Shown: positions 45,335 through 54,505 of the stretch, in pieces | Position numbering within the stretch: position 1 is the first letter of the stretch | Layout of the letters: each line of letters starts with the position of its first letter | DNA from: an uncultured Eudoraea sp. | GTDB taxonomy: Bacteria > Bacteroidota > Bacteroidia > Flavobacteriales > Flavobacteriaceae | Length of the DNA: 64,000 nt | Direction of reading: 5' to 3' | NCBI GenBank assembly: GCA_947258555.1 | Contig: CAMYJF010000004.1 | Coordinates: 25,993-89,992 of the forward strand | The notes under the pieces: generated by a model | The model's database searches: none | What the model was told of the DNA's origin: nothing | The model's input: the letters and a program-made list of their open reading frames with translations, nothing else | Made by a program: the position numbers and the translations under genes

Positions 45335-47893
45335 TTATGGTTTTGGGGTTAATATAGCGTTCTTGTACTCGGGTAAATTTTTATGGACTTGAATTATTTT
45401 GTAGTTAGCTGATAAAATTACAAAATTCTCCCTATCAATCCGGTAATCCTTATTGTTTTTTAGGAGCTCCAGATATCCCATGGCAAATTCCTTTGATCTG
45501 AAATCATGAACAATGACAAATTGTTCTTCCAGATTGTAAATATCTTTTGACACCCTGTTTTTATATCGTAGGTCCGCGATAGACTTCTCTACTTCTTCCA
45601 TCAAGGCTATTGCCTCTTCTTCTTGATGCCTTTTAAATGGAAAAACCACTTTCCAATTCCCGCTTATAGGCTGGCCGTCTTCAATGACAAATTCTTTTGC
45701 CTCCAATTTGGGTAATTGATTCTCAATTATTTCCTGAGCTTTCTTGCCTTGTGCATTATTCGGATAGTTCAAGGCTACATAATTCAGGGCTTCCTTAAAC
45801 TGCTCAAAACCCTGTAGGCGGCCAATTGCATTGGCCTTCAACATTTCAAATTTTGGAACAATAGGTTCCCCTGCATAGGTACTGATCTGCTCTTCCGTTC
45901 CTGTAATAACATCAAGGAATCGCTGATCTTCATACAACTTGTACAATCGGGAATACTTAGCTTCAGGACTATCTGCTTCCTGTGCTAAAATGGCCTGAGG
46001 ATTCAGGAGGATCTCTGTATATCGTGAATCCGGATGATTCTCAATAATATTCTGTTTCATGGTTTCTGCAAGAGGGCTGCTTGAGGCTTCATAGATCTTG
46101 TAAAGATTGTATTTTGAAGGAAGTATGAGTCGTTCTTCCGGATCGGAATCCAACACATTCTCCAGCTTTCCTGCAGCCAGCATATCTTCTTTGAACTTCT
46201 CCTTATAGATAAGCCCAAGTTGATAATTAGCAAAATTTCGTTCCTTTCTAAGGCTATCAATAACAGCTACATCTGTCGGAATTCTTTCCAGGTAAAAATC
46301 TACGGAATACCTTTGATCATCCGTTAACGTTTCTTCCTGAGACCCACCATCTTCACCAGCCAGGTCTGAAGATTCATCCAGACGTATAGCTGCCGATTTA
46401 TCGCTCCAGCGCCAGTCATCTTCCAGTGTCCTATTTCCCCATCTATTCGAAAATTCTGTCCGCCCATACCCGAGGGTCGTTATATTGTAGAAATAGAATT
46501 TTCCTTGATTTTCTTTACCTCCCTGAGTCTCGCCAAAAGCGGCAAAGCCTGTCGCAGCCTGCTGTTCTTTTCTCTCGGCCTCGGCTTCTGCCTTTGCTTT
46601 CAGATCGGCGATATAGGTTTCAAAATAACTTTTTCGTTCAGACTCCGGCATCTCGAAGATTTGTATAATACTATCTGTCACTTCGGCCACTTCCTCATAG
46701 GCGATCACATCTTCAAGATTGTCTAATTTCTTGCCAATGATCCGATGCTTTTTTGTGTTCTCATCAAGATTCTGCAACAAGCTATCGTAATATCCGCCAG
46801 CTCTTTTATACTGGTTCTCATCAAAGTAATAGTCGGCCAGATGCTCATAGTTCAATGCATTCAGCCTTCGTTCTGCCTGAGAAGCTCTTAACGACCTATT
46901 GTAATAGGCAATTGCTAAACTATCTGAATTATCCTGGGCATGAAACACAGCGATCTCGTGGTAAATCTTATCCAGGAAGGGTCTGTTTTCTCTGTTCTCT
47001 TCCAGTTCTGTCAAATATTCCAGAAGTCCCTCTTTGCTTCCTTCGGTGACCTCTGTATTTCGGATTTTTTGAAGATGCGCGTTGATCATATACACCCGGG
47101 GTGATCTTCTATTTAGGGCTATTACCCGATCAAAGGCGAAATTGGCGCTGTCTTTATGCCCCATTTCATTGTATAATTGACCTATGATGTATAAGTAGCG
47201 GCCTTTTTCAACGATCCGGGGAGTGTAGGCAGCGGCGATCTTGAGCTCCCGCATAGCCGTATCAGGTGCATTCCTATTGATATAAACCTGGGCGATAGTG
47301 GCACGGGCATCGGCATATTCCTGATCATTCAAGCGCTCAAACTTCATCAAGAGCCCTAAATTCTTCAAAGCTAATTCTTCATTCTCAAGACGTACATTGG
47401 TCTTTTCCCGCCATATGGCTGCTTCATTCAATTTCTTGTTTTGATCGAATTTTCTCAAAACATAATTGAAGGATTCCAGAGCCGGCACAAAACGTTGATC
47501 ATAATATCTTGCTTTGCCCAATAAAATAAAGGCATCGGCTGTTTGCGGATTTCGTTCCACATCGCCAACGTCCATGCTGTGTTTTTGAATAGCTTTAGTT
47601 GCCTTTTCCTCGGCAAGTACAAAGCTCGGATTAGATTCCTCAGAAGCGAGGCGTACCTCTTCCCTGACATCAAGAGGTTCTATGGGCAATACTTCCCAGT
47701 AGTTATCGCGATAATTCTCGTTGAGTTGCGTTCGACCTTCTTCAAAGGCAATATTCCCATTGTACAAGACATTGTACTTGGTATTTAAGGAATGCCAATT
47801 CCTGTTTAAAAAGGCGTCTTTCTTGGTAGAACAAGCGTTAATCCATATGCCCCCAAGAACACCGATAAGGATTATTTTAAAACGAAGTTTCAA
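45335..47893 (-). CDS. porW: Type IX secretion/gliding TPR lipoprotein PorW/SprE
   Basis: 852 residues, start TTG 47893. Lipobox GIWINAC (Cys near 21) and the segment RNWHSLNTKYNVLYNGNIAF identify the PorW/SprE family, a periplasmic lipoprotein needed for T9SS secretion and gliding. TPR-like helix pairs run through about 110-430 (ADAFILLGKARYYDQRF, GRYLYIIGQLYNEMG) and recur near 600-720. A charged region of A, E, K and Q covers about 430-460. The bactofilin follows 5 bp downstream. Confidence 0.92.
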   Translation of the reverse strand: MKLRFKIILIGVLGGIWINACSTKKDAFLNRNWHSLNTKYNVLYNGNIAFEEGRTQLNENYRDNYWEVLPIEPLDVREEVRLASEESNPSFVLAEEKATKAIQKHSMDVGDVERNPQTADAFILLGKARYYDQRFVPALESFNYVLRKFDQNKKLNEAAIWREKTNVRLENEELALKNLGLLMKFERLNDQEYADARATIAQVYINRNAPDTAMRELKIAAAYTPRIVEKGRYLYIIGQLYNEMGHKDSANFAFDRVIALNRRSPRVYMINAHLQKIRNTEVTEGSKEGLLEYLTELEENRENRPFLDKIYHEIAVFHAQDNSDSLAIAYYNRSLRASQAERRLNALNYEHLADYYFDENQYKRAGGYYDSLLQNLDENTKKHRIIGKKLDNLEDVIAYEEVAEVTDSIIQIFEMPESERKSYFETYIADLKAKAEAEAERKEQQAATGFAAFGETQGGKENQGKFYFYNITTLGYGRTEFSNRWGNRTLEDDWRWSDKSAAIRLDESSDLAGEDGGSQEETLTDDQRYSVDFYLERIPTDVAVIDSLRKERNFANYQLGLIYKEKFKEDMLAAGKLENVLDSDPEERLILPSKYNLYKIYEASSSPLAETMKQNIIENHPDSRYTEILLNPQAILAQEADSPEAKYSRLYKLYEDQRFLDVITGTEEQISTYAGEPIVPKFEMLKANAIGRLQGFEQFKEALNYVALNYPNNAQGKKAQEIIENQLPKLEAKEFVIEDGQPISGNWKVVFPFKRHQEEEAIALMEEVEKSIADLRYKNRVSKDIYNLEEQFVIVHDFRSKEFAMGYLELLKNNKDYRIDRENFVILSANYKIIQVHKNLPEYKNAILTPKP

Positions 47894-48039
47894 GATTCTC
47901 GGTATTCGTACGTAATCTTAACTGAAAAAGACCGTGATTATTATGCCTCAAGGCCTTTAAATTAAAGGAATTTTCCTACTGTCGGAGCCAGCTGAAAAAT
48001 AACCAGGCAATTAATGTATGTTAAATCCCAGGAAATTAA

Positions 48040-48747
48040 TCAGTTGGCTAAGCTTCCACTGAAGAAGTTTTCCAGTTCTCTTAAGGTCTCTTCAGAGGTT
48101 TCAATGTCTTTAACAATATCTCCTTTTTCCAAGACAACAATACGTTCACATACCTCTGTTACATGCATGAGATCATGGCTTGAAATAAGCACAGTAACAT
48201 CTTGATTTGAAGCCAGATCCCTTACGATGGATTTTAATCGAATTTGGGTGGTTGGATCCAGGTTGGCAAATGGCTCATCTAGCACAATGATCTCAGGCTT
48301 GCCAATAAAAGAGGCTACGATCCCAACTTTCTTTTGATTCCCCTTGGAAAGATCCCGTAAATATTTTTTTTGTCCCAGTATCTCCCCGTGGAAGAAATCT
48401 TCGAATTGACTTAGCAAGGAGTGGACATCTGCCTTATTCCGACCACGTAATTCGCCGATAAAATAAAAGTATTCTTCCGGAGTGAGGTAGCCAATAAGAA
48501 AGGACTCGTCTATAAAGGCGGAAGTAAATGGCTTCCAGGCTTCACTATTATTTACATCCACTTCATTGGAAATGATCTTTCCGGTCGTTGGTTGCACCAG
48601 GTCTAACAGTATGCTAAAAAAAGTGGTTTTTCCCGCTCCATTATTACCGACTAATCCAAAGCTCTGTCCTTTTGGAATATCGAGATGTTCCATATTAAGC
48701 ACGGTCTTATTGCCATACTTCTTTGTTAGGTTTTGTACGTTGATCAT
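48040..48747 (-). CDS. ABC transporter ATP-binding protein
   Basis: 235 residues. Walker A GNNGAGKTT (about 34-42), signature LSKGNQKKV (about 130-138) and Walker B IIVLDEPFANLD are all present, as is the H-loop SSHDLMHV. It pairs with the DUF5687 membrane protein, whose stop lies 11 bp upstream. Such pairs act as exporters; the substrate is unknown. The 146-bp gap to porW holds no gene. Confidence 0.95.
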   Translation of the reverse strand: MINVQNLTKKYGNKTVLNMEHLDIPKGQSFGLVGNNGAGKTTFFSILLDLVQPTTGKIISNEVDVNNSEAWKPFTSAFIDESFLIGYLTPEEYFYFIGELRGRNKADVHSLLSQFEDFFHGEILGQKKYLRDLSKGNQKKVGIVASFIGKPEIIVLDEPFANLDPTTQIRLKSIVRDLASNQDVTVLISSHDLMHVTEVCERIVVLEKGDIVKDIETSEETLRELENFFSGSLAN

Positions 48748-48758
48748 AATTCTATAGA

Positions 48759-50231
48759 TCAGTTTTTCTGGCTATACGCCAGTAGGGTTTTATATTTTTC
48801 TTTTTTGTAGATCTTTTCAATGATCCTAAACACCTTCTCTTTAAACACATAGCCTAGCACACCGGTCAAGGCGACCATCACATAGCCTGCCGTTTCTCCA
48901 ATAAAAATATGTCCGATCATATAAACTCCCAGGGGTAGTAGTAGTTTGGGGATGGTAAGGAGCATGGTTTTTGCATTGAACGCCTGCTTATCTCCAAATG
49001 CATTTTTATTGCTGTTCAGGTCGATCGGGGTTTTAATATAAGCCCCGCCCCACAACACTAAATAGGAATTAATTCCAATATTATATACGGCTCCAACCAG
49101 GATCGCCAGGTAAGTATCCAATCCAAAATAAATATACCAAACAGATAGAATTGTGCTGATCACAGTAGCAAACAACATCAGATACCACTTTGAATTAAGG
49201 TATTCCTTGTACTTGATATTCTGACTCATCATCAAGGGGTAATAGGCACTATCCCAACTGGGTACATATTGCCCGAAACTGAACAAAAATCCACCCGAGA
49301 TAAAGATCCCGGCAAATACTTTCCAGGTAGGGTGATCTAAGGTTTCCACGCTCTGAGTAAAAAAGAACAGGCCGTAAAAAAGGAAGAAGACACTCATGAT
49401 CACTGTTGTCTTGGATCGTTTATTTCTTCTAATAAGTCGGATGTCATTTTTTAAGAAGGTGCCAAGATTCCCAAACCGATTTAGCCAGGCATAATCCTCG
49501 GTTTTGGCTTCGGCCTGCTTGGTGGCTAAGCCGGCATCCAGATACATATGCCTTCTGAAATAAGAAAACGAAGCTAAATACATACCGATTAATAATGCCC
49601 ATGGTAAAATAGCTGTCCATGGTATTTCATATAAGGCCTGAAATACAGGCTGTGTAAATGCAGTAATATCAAACCATCCGTAGTACTGGCTTACAGCCAG
49701 GGCAAGCATGAGTGCGATCAGCGGATAGAAGATGCTATCCAAATTATTCATCATCACATTCAGGAAATTGTTAGCATAAAACAAGGCGAAGATGCCCAGA
49801 TGCCAGCCAAGTACTCCTAAGGGATCATACCCCTGCGTGATCAGGACAATAGAAAAAGGCACAAAGAAAAAGGCGTGCATAATATTGAAAAATGAAGCCA
49901 CTGTTTTCCACAGGGAATACTTCACCACATCATTCTTCTTGATGGGTTGGTATAGTAAAGTCCGGATATTCAAAACCGGCATTTTCTGAAACATATATCT
50001 CATTACAAGGTCTGCCACCAGGTAATAGATCATAAAGCTGTTCACAATAGTTAGGGGGTCGCCCAATTCCAGATCTTCAATAATAAAATACGCGCCTACA
50101 CCCAGCATTAGAAAAGTGGCGCAGAAATAAAGGCCTATGAATATTAAAAAAATACTAAAGGCCAAATTAGATTTAAATGCAGCTGCCCGGATAAAAGATT
50201 TCCATTGCAGCTTAATAAAATGCTTAAACAT
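48759..50231 (-). CDS. DUF5687 membrane protein (ABC exporter permease)
   Basis: 490 residues with about 12 hydrophobic helices. The N-terminus HFIKLQWKSFIRAAAFKSNL is typical of DUF5687, found beside ABC ATPases in Bacteroidota. Cytoplasmic loop near 235-270 (YAWLNRFGNLGTFLKNDIRL) is the likely ATPase contact. Start ATG 50231; divergent from the PaaE-like reductase. Confidence 0.9.
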   Translation of the reverse strand: MFKHFIKLQWKSFIRAAAFKSNLAFSIFLIFIGLYFCATFLMLGVGAYFIIEDLELGDPLTIVNSFMIYYLVADLVMRYMFQKMPVLNIRTLLYQPIKKNDVVKYSLWKTVASFFNIMHAFFFVPFSIVLITQGYDPLGVLGWHLGIFALFYANNFLNVMMNNLDSIFYPLIALMLALAVSQYYGWFDITAFTQPVFQALYEIPWTAILPWALLIGMYLASFSYFRRHMYLDAGLATKQAEAKTEDYAWLNRFGNLGTFLKNDIRLIRRNKRSKTTVIMSVFFLFYGLFFFTQSVETLDHPTWKVFAGIFISGGFLFSFGQYVPSWDSAYYPLMMSQNIKYKEYLNSKWYLMLFATVISTILSVWYIYFGLDTYLAILVGAVYNIGINSYLVLWGGAYIKTPIDLNSNKNAFGDKQAFNAKTMLLTIPKLLLPLGVYMIGHIFIGETAGYVMVALTGVLGYVFKEKVFRIIEKIYKKEKYKTLLAYSQKN

Positions 50232-50330
50232 AGATGCTGTTGAAGACGTTTGAACGTTAGTGCCGTAAAAGTAAATTTTGTTACATCAATTTCCTATTCT
50301 TAAGAAGCGAACTCCTTTTGACAGAATACC

Positions 50331-50338
50331 TACTTTTG
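50331..50338 (+). promoter_or_regulatory. Predicted -7 box of the PaaE-like reductase
   Basis: TACTTTTG matches TAnnTTTG; no clear -33 element. The GTG at 50351 begins 12 bp later, which supports this start over TTG 50318, which lies upstream of the box. Confidence 0.4.
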
Positions 50339-50350
50339 CAAAAAAAATTT

Positions 50351-51409
50351 GTGAGCGCATTTCATTCATTACGAATTTCCAGGATTGTCCCTAATACACC
50401 CAATGCGGTAACCATTTATTTTGATGTCCCTGAAGATCTGAAGTCCGAATTCGACTTTAAGCCAGGGCAGTACATCACAATTCGCTATTTATTGGATGAT
50501 GAAGATATACGCAGGGCTTATTCTATTTGTAGCTCCAGATCTGATGGTACCCTGGCAATTGGTGTCAAGGAAGTAAAGGATGGAAAATTCTCTGTTCTAG
50601 CAAATCGAAAATTGAAGGAGGGGGATTCTTTAGACGTTATGCCTCCGGAAGGGAGATTCATATTTGAATCTTTGGGTAGTCCTCAGAATGTTGTCGCTAT
50701 TGCCGCTGGAAGTGGTATTACACCTATAATGAGCATCGCTCGGGAAGTTTTGGAGGCACATGATGATAATCGGTTTGTATTATTGTATGGGAACCGGGGG
50801 AAAGAGGAGACTATGTTTTACGAGGAACTGGCCGATCTGCAAAAAAAGTATTCCGGCCGATTTTCTCTTCAATACTCGTTTAGCAGGAATTCAGAAGAAG
50901 GTGCCCTCTTTGGCAGAATAGACAGCGCAAAGGCTAATTACCTGCTGAAGAATAAATTCAAGGATGTTTCATTTGACTCATTCTACCTCTGTGGGCCTGA
51001 GGCTATGATACAAGAGGTCAAATCAACTTTATTGGCACAAGGTATCAAACAGGATAAGATCCTATTTGAGTTGTTCACGAGCCCGGTCGCTGATGAAGTT
51101 GAGGTAGCACCTCAAGTGACCGACGATTCCAAAACTACTGTACAGGTAGTTTTAGACGATGAAGAATACACACTCGTCATGAAGCGGAAACAACTATTAC
51201 TTGATGCAGTGCTGGATGAAGATATTGATGCCCCCTATTCCTGCCAGGGAGGTGTTTGCAGTACATGTATTGCAAAGGTAACAGAAGGCAAAGTAGTTAT
51301 GGATAAAAATCAGATCCTGACCGATAGTGAAATTGAAGAGGGATATATTTTAACCTGTCAATCGCATCCTACTACGCCTACCCTAAAAATAGATTACGAT
51401 GATGTATAG
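50351..51409 (+). CDS. Flavin/2Fe-2S oxidoreductase, PaaE-like
   Basis: 352 residues from GTG 50351 (SAFHSLRISRIVPNTPNAVT). FAD site RAYSICSS, NAD(P) site AAGSGITPIMS, then a plant-type 2Fe-2S domain with C298, C303, C306 and C336 in CX4CX2CX29C spacing. This is the order of phenylacetyl-CoA epoxidase reductase PaaE and related reductases. No paaABCD genes are nearby, so it may serve another oxygenase or a stand-alone role. Its last 16 bp overlap the remnant of a patatin gene on the other strand. Confidence 0.9.
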   Translation: MSAFHSLRISRIVPNTPNAVTIYFDVPEDLKSEFDFKPGQYITIRYLLDDEDIRRAYSICSSRSDGTLAIGVKEVKDGKFSVLANRKLKEGDSLDVMPPEGRFIFESLGSPQNVVAIAAGSGITPIMSIAREVLEAHDDNRFVLLYGNRGKEETMFYEELADLQKKYSGRFSLQYSFSRNSEEGALFGRIDSAKANYLLKNKFKDVSFDSFYLCGPEAMIQEVKSTLLAQGIKQDKILFELFTSPVADEVEVAPQVTDDSKTTVQVVLDDEEYTLVMKRKQLLLDAVLDEDIDAPYSCQGGVCSTCIAKVTEGKVVMDKNQILTDSEIEEGYILTCQSHPTTPTLKIDYDDV

Positions 51410-51821
51410 GCCTTTACGTCCCAATTCTTTAGGGTTTTCCTAGCATTTTTATACCCTATCTCATAGGCTGAATCGATCTGCTTTTTATCCAGCACCCCAA
51501 TACCCTCCAATTCGAACGGCTGAAAAAGGGGGTCGCAATGGGTTAATTTTTCCTCGTTCAGGGCATAGATCATAAGTCCGGTTTTATTACAGGGAAGGAA
51601 GTTGTATTTAAAGAGTTCGACTGAAAAGAGGTGAGCATTTCATCGATGTTTTTCCTGCTCGCATGCAGTGCTCCTACTTTGGCGCCAATACTAATGCCCG
51701 ATATAGCCGAAATGGTGAATCCATGTTCCTGCAGCGCCTTAATAAGACCAATATGTGCCATTCCGCCCACATTACCACTGGACAATACTAAGTTGATCTC
51801 GTTGCCTGGCTTTTCATTTGA
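51394..51821 (-). pseudogene. Decayed patatin-like phospholipase gene
   Basis: Minus strand. The first frame (51821-51570) has no start codon (TAA precedes it) and encodes a patatin N-terminus: NLVLSSGNVGGMAHIGLIKAL and the nucleophile elbow GISIG. A single-base shift near 51640-51650 moves homology to a second frame (VELFKYNFLPCNKTGLM), which then jumps to the family C-terminus, CDPLFQPFELEGIGVLDKKQ, ending at TAA 51394-51396. The middle, perhaps 100-130 residues in a normal protein, is missing. So there is loss of the start, a frameshift and a large deletion: a dead gene. The dead sequence is not much diverged, so decay looks recent. Confidence 0.8.
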
Positions 51822-51902
51822 TTAACAATCGGTATAGACGCATGAAACTAATGGCTTTTTCTGTTCTTAGTACTATTTAGTCATGAGAAATCAAGTCAAT
51901 TT

Positions 51903-51920
51903 ACCGACCGGGTAGTTTGT
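51903..51920. promoter_or_regulatory. Operator-like palindrome, copy 1
   Basis: ACCGACCG-GG-TAGTTTGT: an imperfect 8-2-8 palindrome. Its right arm, read in reverse complement, is ACAAACTA, close to the left arms of copies 2 and 3. Probable TetR-family binding site. Confidence 0.5.
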
Positions 51921-52028
51921 TAGCGAATTCAGAGAGGGGCATAAATACAAAATTGTGCTTTTCAACCTATTAAGAAGGTAATACGCCCTAATATTCACTG
52001 ATGAAGCCCAGATTTTAACATTTGTTAT

Positions 52029-52046
52029 ACAAACCAGGTAGTCGGA
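52029..52046. promoter_or_regulatory. Operator-like palindrome, copy 2
   Basis: ACAAACCA-GG-TAGTCGGA, same 8-2-8 plan as copy 1. Lies 85 bp upstream of the ATG of the DUF2064 gene. Confidence 0.55.
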
Positions 52047-52130
52047 TAGTCAAAAATCCCATATCGAGGCATTATTCATCCCTTTCTGTAATGAACAGGC
52101 ATCAATCCGACCAATTAAAAAGGTATATTT

Positions 52131-52856
52131 ATGCCGCTAAAATCGGATCAAGTGACCCCTGAACATTCAAGAACTGCTATTTTACTCTTCGCCAGGACGC
52201 CAAAGGCTGAAATACAGCATAAATGGTTGCCAAAAGGGGAATTACTTTATGCGCAGTTCAACGAACATTCACAAAACTTAATTCGCAGGTCAGGAATACC
52301 CTTTTTTCACTTTTCGGAGAAAGATCAGCGTGGTAAAAATTTTGGAGAAAAATTTGCCAACGCCATTCAAGAAATTTTTGATTCCGGCTATGATCGGATT
52401 ATTTCTATTGGAAATGATTCCCCTCAACTGTCTCATGTAGAAATTCGAACTGCGATCCAATCTCTTGAAGATGGAATTCAAGTTTTAGGCCCTTCCAAAG
52501 ATGGCGGAATCTACCTCCTTGGTCTGTTAAGATCAGAATTTGACAAACAGCGTTTTTTGGAATTCTCCTGGGGACAAAGATGTTTATATGGAGAATTAAA
52601 GGAATTTTTGGCATTGACTCCCAAAAATGTGCATATATTACCTGCTTTCTTTGATATAGATAATAGCTCAGATATACCATTTTTACTTAGGTTTTCCAGT
52701 TTTATACCTTTTGGTATTATTCAACTACTTCAATCGCTTATTAGTCGCAATAAAATCTCGGAATTTGGTGTGATTTTATCTGAAATCACTCCATTTAATA
52801 CCCCTAATTCTAACAAAGGATCTCCCGTTAATTTCCCTATTCTGGCCCAGATTTAG
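52131..52856 (+). CDS. DUF2064 glycosyltransferase, arsenosugar-cluster type
   Basis: 241 residues. The DUF2064/TIGR04282-type GT-A fold is recognisable from AILLFARTPK, SIGNDSPQLSHVEIRTAI and GPSKDGGIYLLGL, the last being the family's donor-site loop. Family members sit beside ArsS and are proposed to add the sugar in arsenosugar synthesis; this is known from gene context more than from enzymology. The C-terminal 70 residues are weakly conserved. It is followed 81 bp later by the peroxidase-like gene; the three genes are likely one transcript. Confidence 0.75.
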   Translation: MPLKSDQVTPEHSRTAILLFARTPKAEIQHKWLPKGELLYAQFNEHSQNLIRRSGIPFFHFSEKDQRGKNFGEKFANAIQEIFDSGYDRIISIGNDSPQLSHVEIRTAIQSLEDGIQVLGPSKDGGIYLLGLLRSEFDKQRFLEFSWGQRCLYGELKEFLALTPKNVHILPAFFDIDNSSDIPFLLRFSSFIPFGIIQLLQSLISRNKISEFGVILSEITPFNTPNSNKGSPVNFPILAQI

Positions 52857-52937
52857 GGTCCTATGCCTGTATCTTTTTACAAGCATTTAGAAACTCACAC
52901 TTACAGAAAGAATAATAACTCTATAAACGCCTTATCT

Positions 52938-53273
52938 ATGGCTAATTCATATTATGATCCTGCTGATCTGCGCAAATTTGGAAATATAACCGAATGGAGC
53001 GAAGAGCTTGGCACCAAATTTTTTGAGTATTACGGGAAAGTTTTTGAAGAAGGGGCCTTATCTGCTCGCGAGAAATCGCTAATAGCCCTGGCAGTGGCTC
53101 ATATTGTAAAATGCCCCTATTGTATTGATGCCTATACCCAAGACGGCTTACAACGTGGGATCACTAAAGAAGAAATGATGGAGGCCGTACACGCGGGTGC
53201 TGCCATTGAAAGCGGTGCTTCGTTGGTTCATGCAGTACAAATGATGAACAAACACGATAAACTAAGCATGTAA
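52938..53273 (+). CDS. Peroxidase-like carboxymuconolactone protein (arsenosugar-associated)
   Basis: 111 residues from ATG 52938 (MANSYYDPADLRKFGNITEW); the longer frame from 52863 adds 25 residues without family character. An AhpD-like CMD core: E45 in SAREKSLIALAVA and the redox pair C59-P-Y-C62 followed by IDAYTQDG. The arsenosugar-associated peroxidase-like family regularly precedes arsS. It may reduce or protect arsenic intermediates; not demonstrated. It is 43 bp ahead of arsS. Confidence 0.85.
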   Translation: MANSYYDPADLRKFGNITEWSEELGTKFFEYYGKVFEEGALSAREKSLIALAVAHIVKCPYCIDAYTQDGLQRGITKEEMMEAVHAGAAIESGASLVHAVQMMNKHDKLSM

Positions 53274-53316
53274 AACCCACTATTGCTCAGCAATAGTCTG
53301 AAATGGTAATAAAATT

Positions 53317-54372
53317 ATGGCTACTAAGTCACTGAAAGCCAGGCAAGAAGTTCTTGCCGATGTTAATAAACAGCTCAATATCCTTGAAAATGGGATTTTT
53401 GCTGATGGTGAACTCCCCTATTTTCGGGATAAGATCGCTGAAACTGGTAATTTTCCACTTCGACCTCAAAAACTGGAGATCCTGCAGATCAACGTAGGGT
53501 ATATGTGTAACCAGGTTTGCGAGCATTGCCATGTAGATGCCGGTCCTGACCGCAAAGAAATCATGACACGGGAGACTATGGAACAATGTCTAAAGGTTAT
53601 CCGTAAAACAGGGGCACATACACTGGATCTTACAGGGGGAGCGCCAGAAATGAACCCTGATTTTCGCTGGTTTGTTGAAGAAGCAGCCAAAGCAGGCATT
53701 CAGGACTTTATCGTACGGTCTAACCTCACTATCATCCGAGCGAACAAAAAATATCATGATCTGCCTCAATTCTTTAAGAAACACAATATTCATGTAGTTT
53801 CCTCAATGCCACACTATACGAGGGGAAAAACGGATAAACAACGTGGAGATGGCGTTTTTGACAAATCAATAAAAGCTTTACAGGAATTGAACGCTGTTGG
53901 TTACGGACAGCCAGATGGCAATTTAAAGCTTGATCTGGTCTATAATCCATCAGGCGCCTTCCTCCCCGGAGATCAGGCTGCACTTGAACAGGATTTCAAA
54001 AAAGCCCTTATGGAGGACTTTGGAATTGCGTTCCATAATTTATTTACCATAACCAATCTACCGATATCCAGATTTTTAGATTATCTAATAGCCTCTGAAA
54101 ATTATGAAGATTATATGTATGCTTTGGTAGATGCATTTAATCCGACAGCTGTTAGCAATGTAATGTGTACCAATACACTTTCTGTCAGTTGGGATGGTTG
54201 GCTATACGATTGTGATTTTAACCAGATGCTTGGGCTTAAAAATGCCAGTCCTGTAAAACATATTAAGGAATACCAGGAAGAAGTGCTGCAAAACCGAAAT
54301 ATTGTCATTTCTCAGCATTGTTATGGTTGCACAGCGGGTGCAGGCAGTAGTTGCCAGGGAACTGTAGCATGA
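53317..54372 (+). CDS. arsS: Radical SAM protein ArsS (arsenosugar biosynthesis)
   Basis: 351 residues. Radical SAM cluster CX3CX2C at C64, C68 and C71 (GYMCNQVCEHCHVDAG), then the DLTGGAPEMNP loop. The C-terminal DUF3641 domain ends HCYGCTAGAGSSCQGTVA, with C335, C338 and C346; NCBI describes this family as (seleno)protein ArsS, and here the positions are all encoded as Cys with no in-frame UGA. ArsS builds the 5'-deoxyadenosyl-arsenic product from methylated arsenic, a step toward arsenosugars. No arsM is present in the window. The 171-bp gap to tetR holds copies 3 and 4 of the palindrome. Confidence 0.9.
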   Translation: MATKSLKARQEVLADVNKQLNILENGIFADGELPYFRDKIAETGNFPLRPQKLEILQINVGYMCNQVCEHCHVDAGPDRKEIMTRETMEQCLKVIRKTGAHTLDLTGGAPEMNPDFRWFVEEAAKAGIQDFIVRSNLTIIRANKKYHDLPQFFKKHNIHVVSSMPHYTRGKTDKQRGDGVFDKSIKALQELNAVGYGQPDGNLKLDLVYNPSGAFLPGDQAALEQDFKKALMEDFGIAFHNLFTITNLPISRFLDYLIASENYEDYMYALVDAFNPTAVSNVMCTNTLSVSWDGWLYDCDFNQMLGLKNASPVKHIKEYQEEVLQNRNIVISQHCYGCTAGAGSSCQGTVA

Positions 54373-54378
54373 TTTATA

Positions 54379-54396
54379 ACAAACCAGATGGTCTTG
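54379..54396. promoter_or_regulatory. Operator-like palindrome, copy 3
   Basis: ACAAACCA-GA-TGGTCTTG; core ACCA-GA-TGGT is a perfect palindrome. Lies 6 bp after the arsS stop and 148 bp before tetR. Confidence 0.5.
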
Positions 54397-54505
54397 TGCC
54401 CTTGATTTTACCTTTTGAGTTCCTAGTAATAAGGTAGTTAGTCAAATATTCCGTTCGTTTCATCGTTAAAGTATAGGAAATCGACCTAAACGTTGGTTTT
54501 CTTAA

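Larger units (their letters stand above)
51822..52130. other. Non-coding region with two operator-like palindromes
   Basis: 309 bp between the patatin remnant and the DUF2064 gene. No plausible ORF on either strand. It contains two of the four 18-bp palindromes and a third half-like piece (CCGACCA at 52108-52114). A weak TATATTTA box abuts the ATG at 52131. Confidence 0.5.

Noticed and set aside
50318..50350. TTG 50318 as start of the reductase
   Set aside because: Lies before the -7 box and adds 11 residues without family character; GTG 50351 preferred.
51570..51785. 71-codon frame as an intact small gene
   Set aside because: It is the N-terminal remnant of a patatin; homology continues in another frame.
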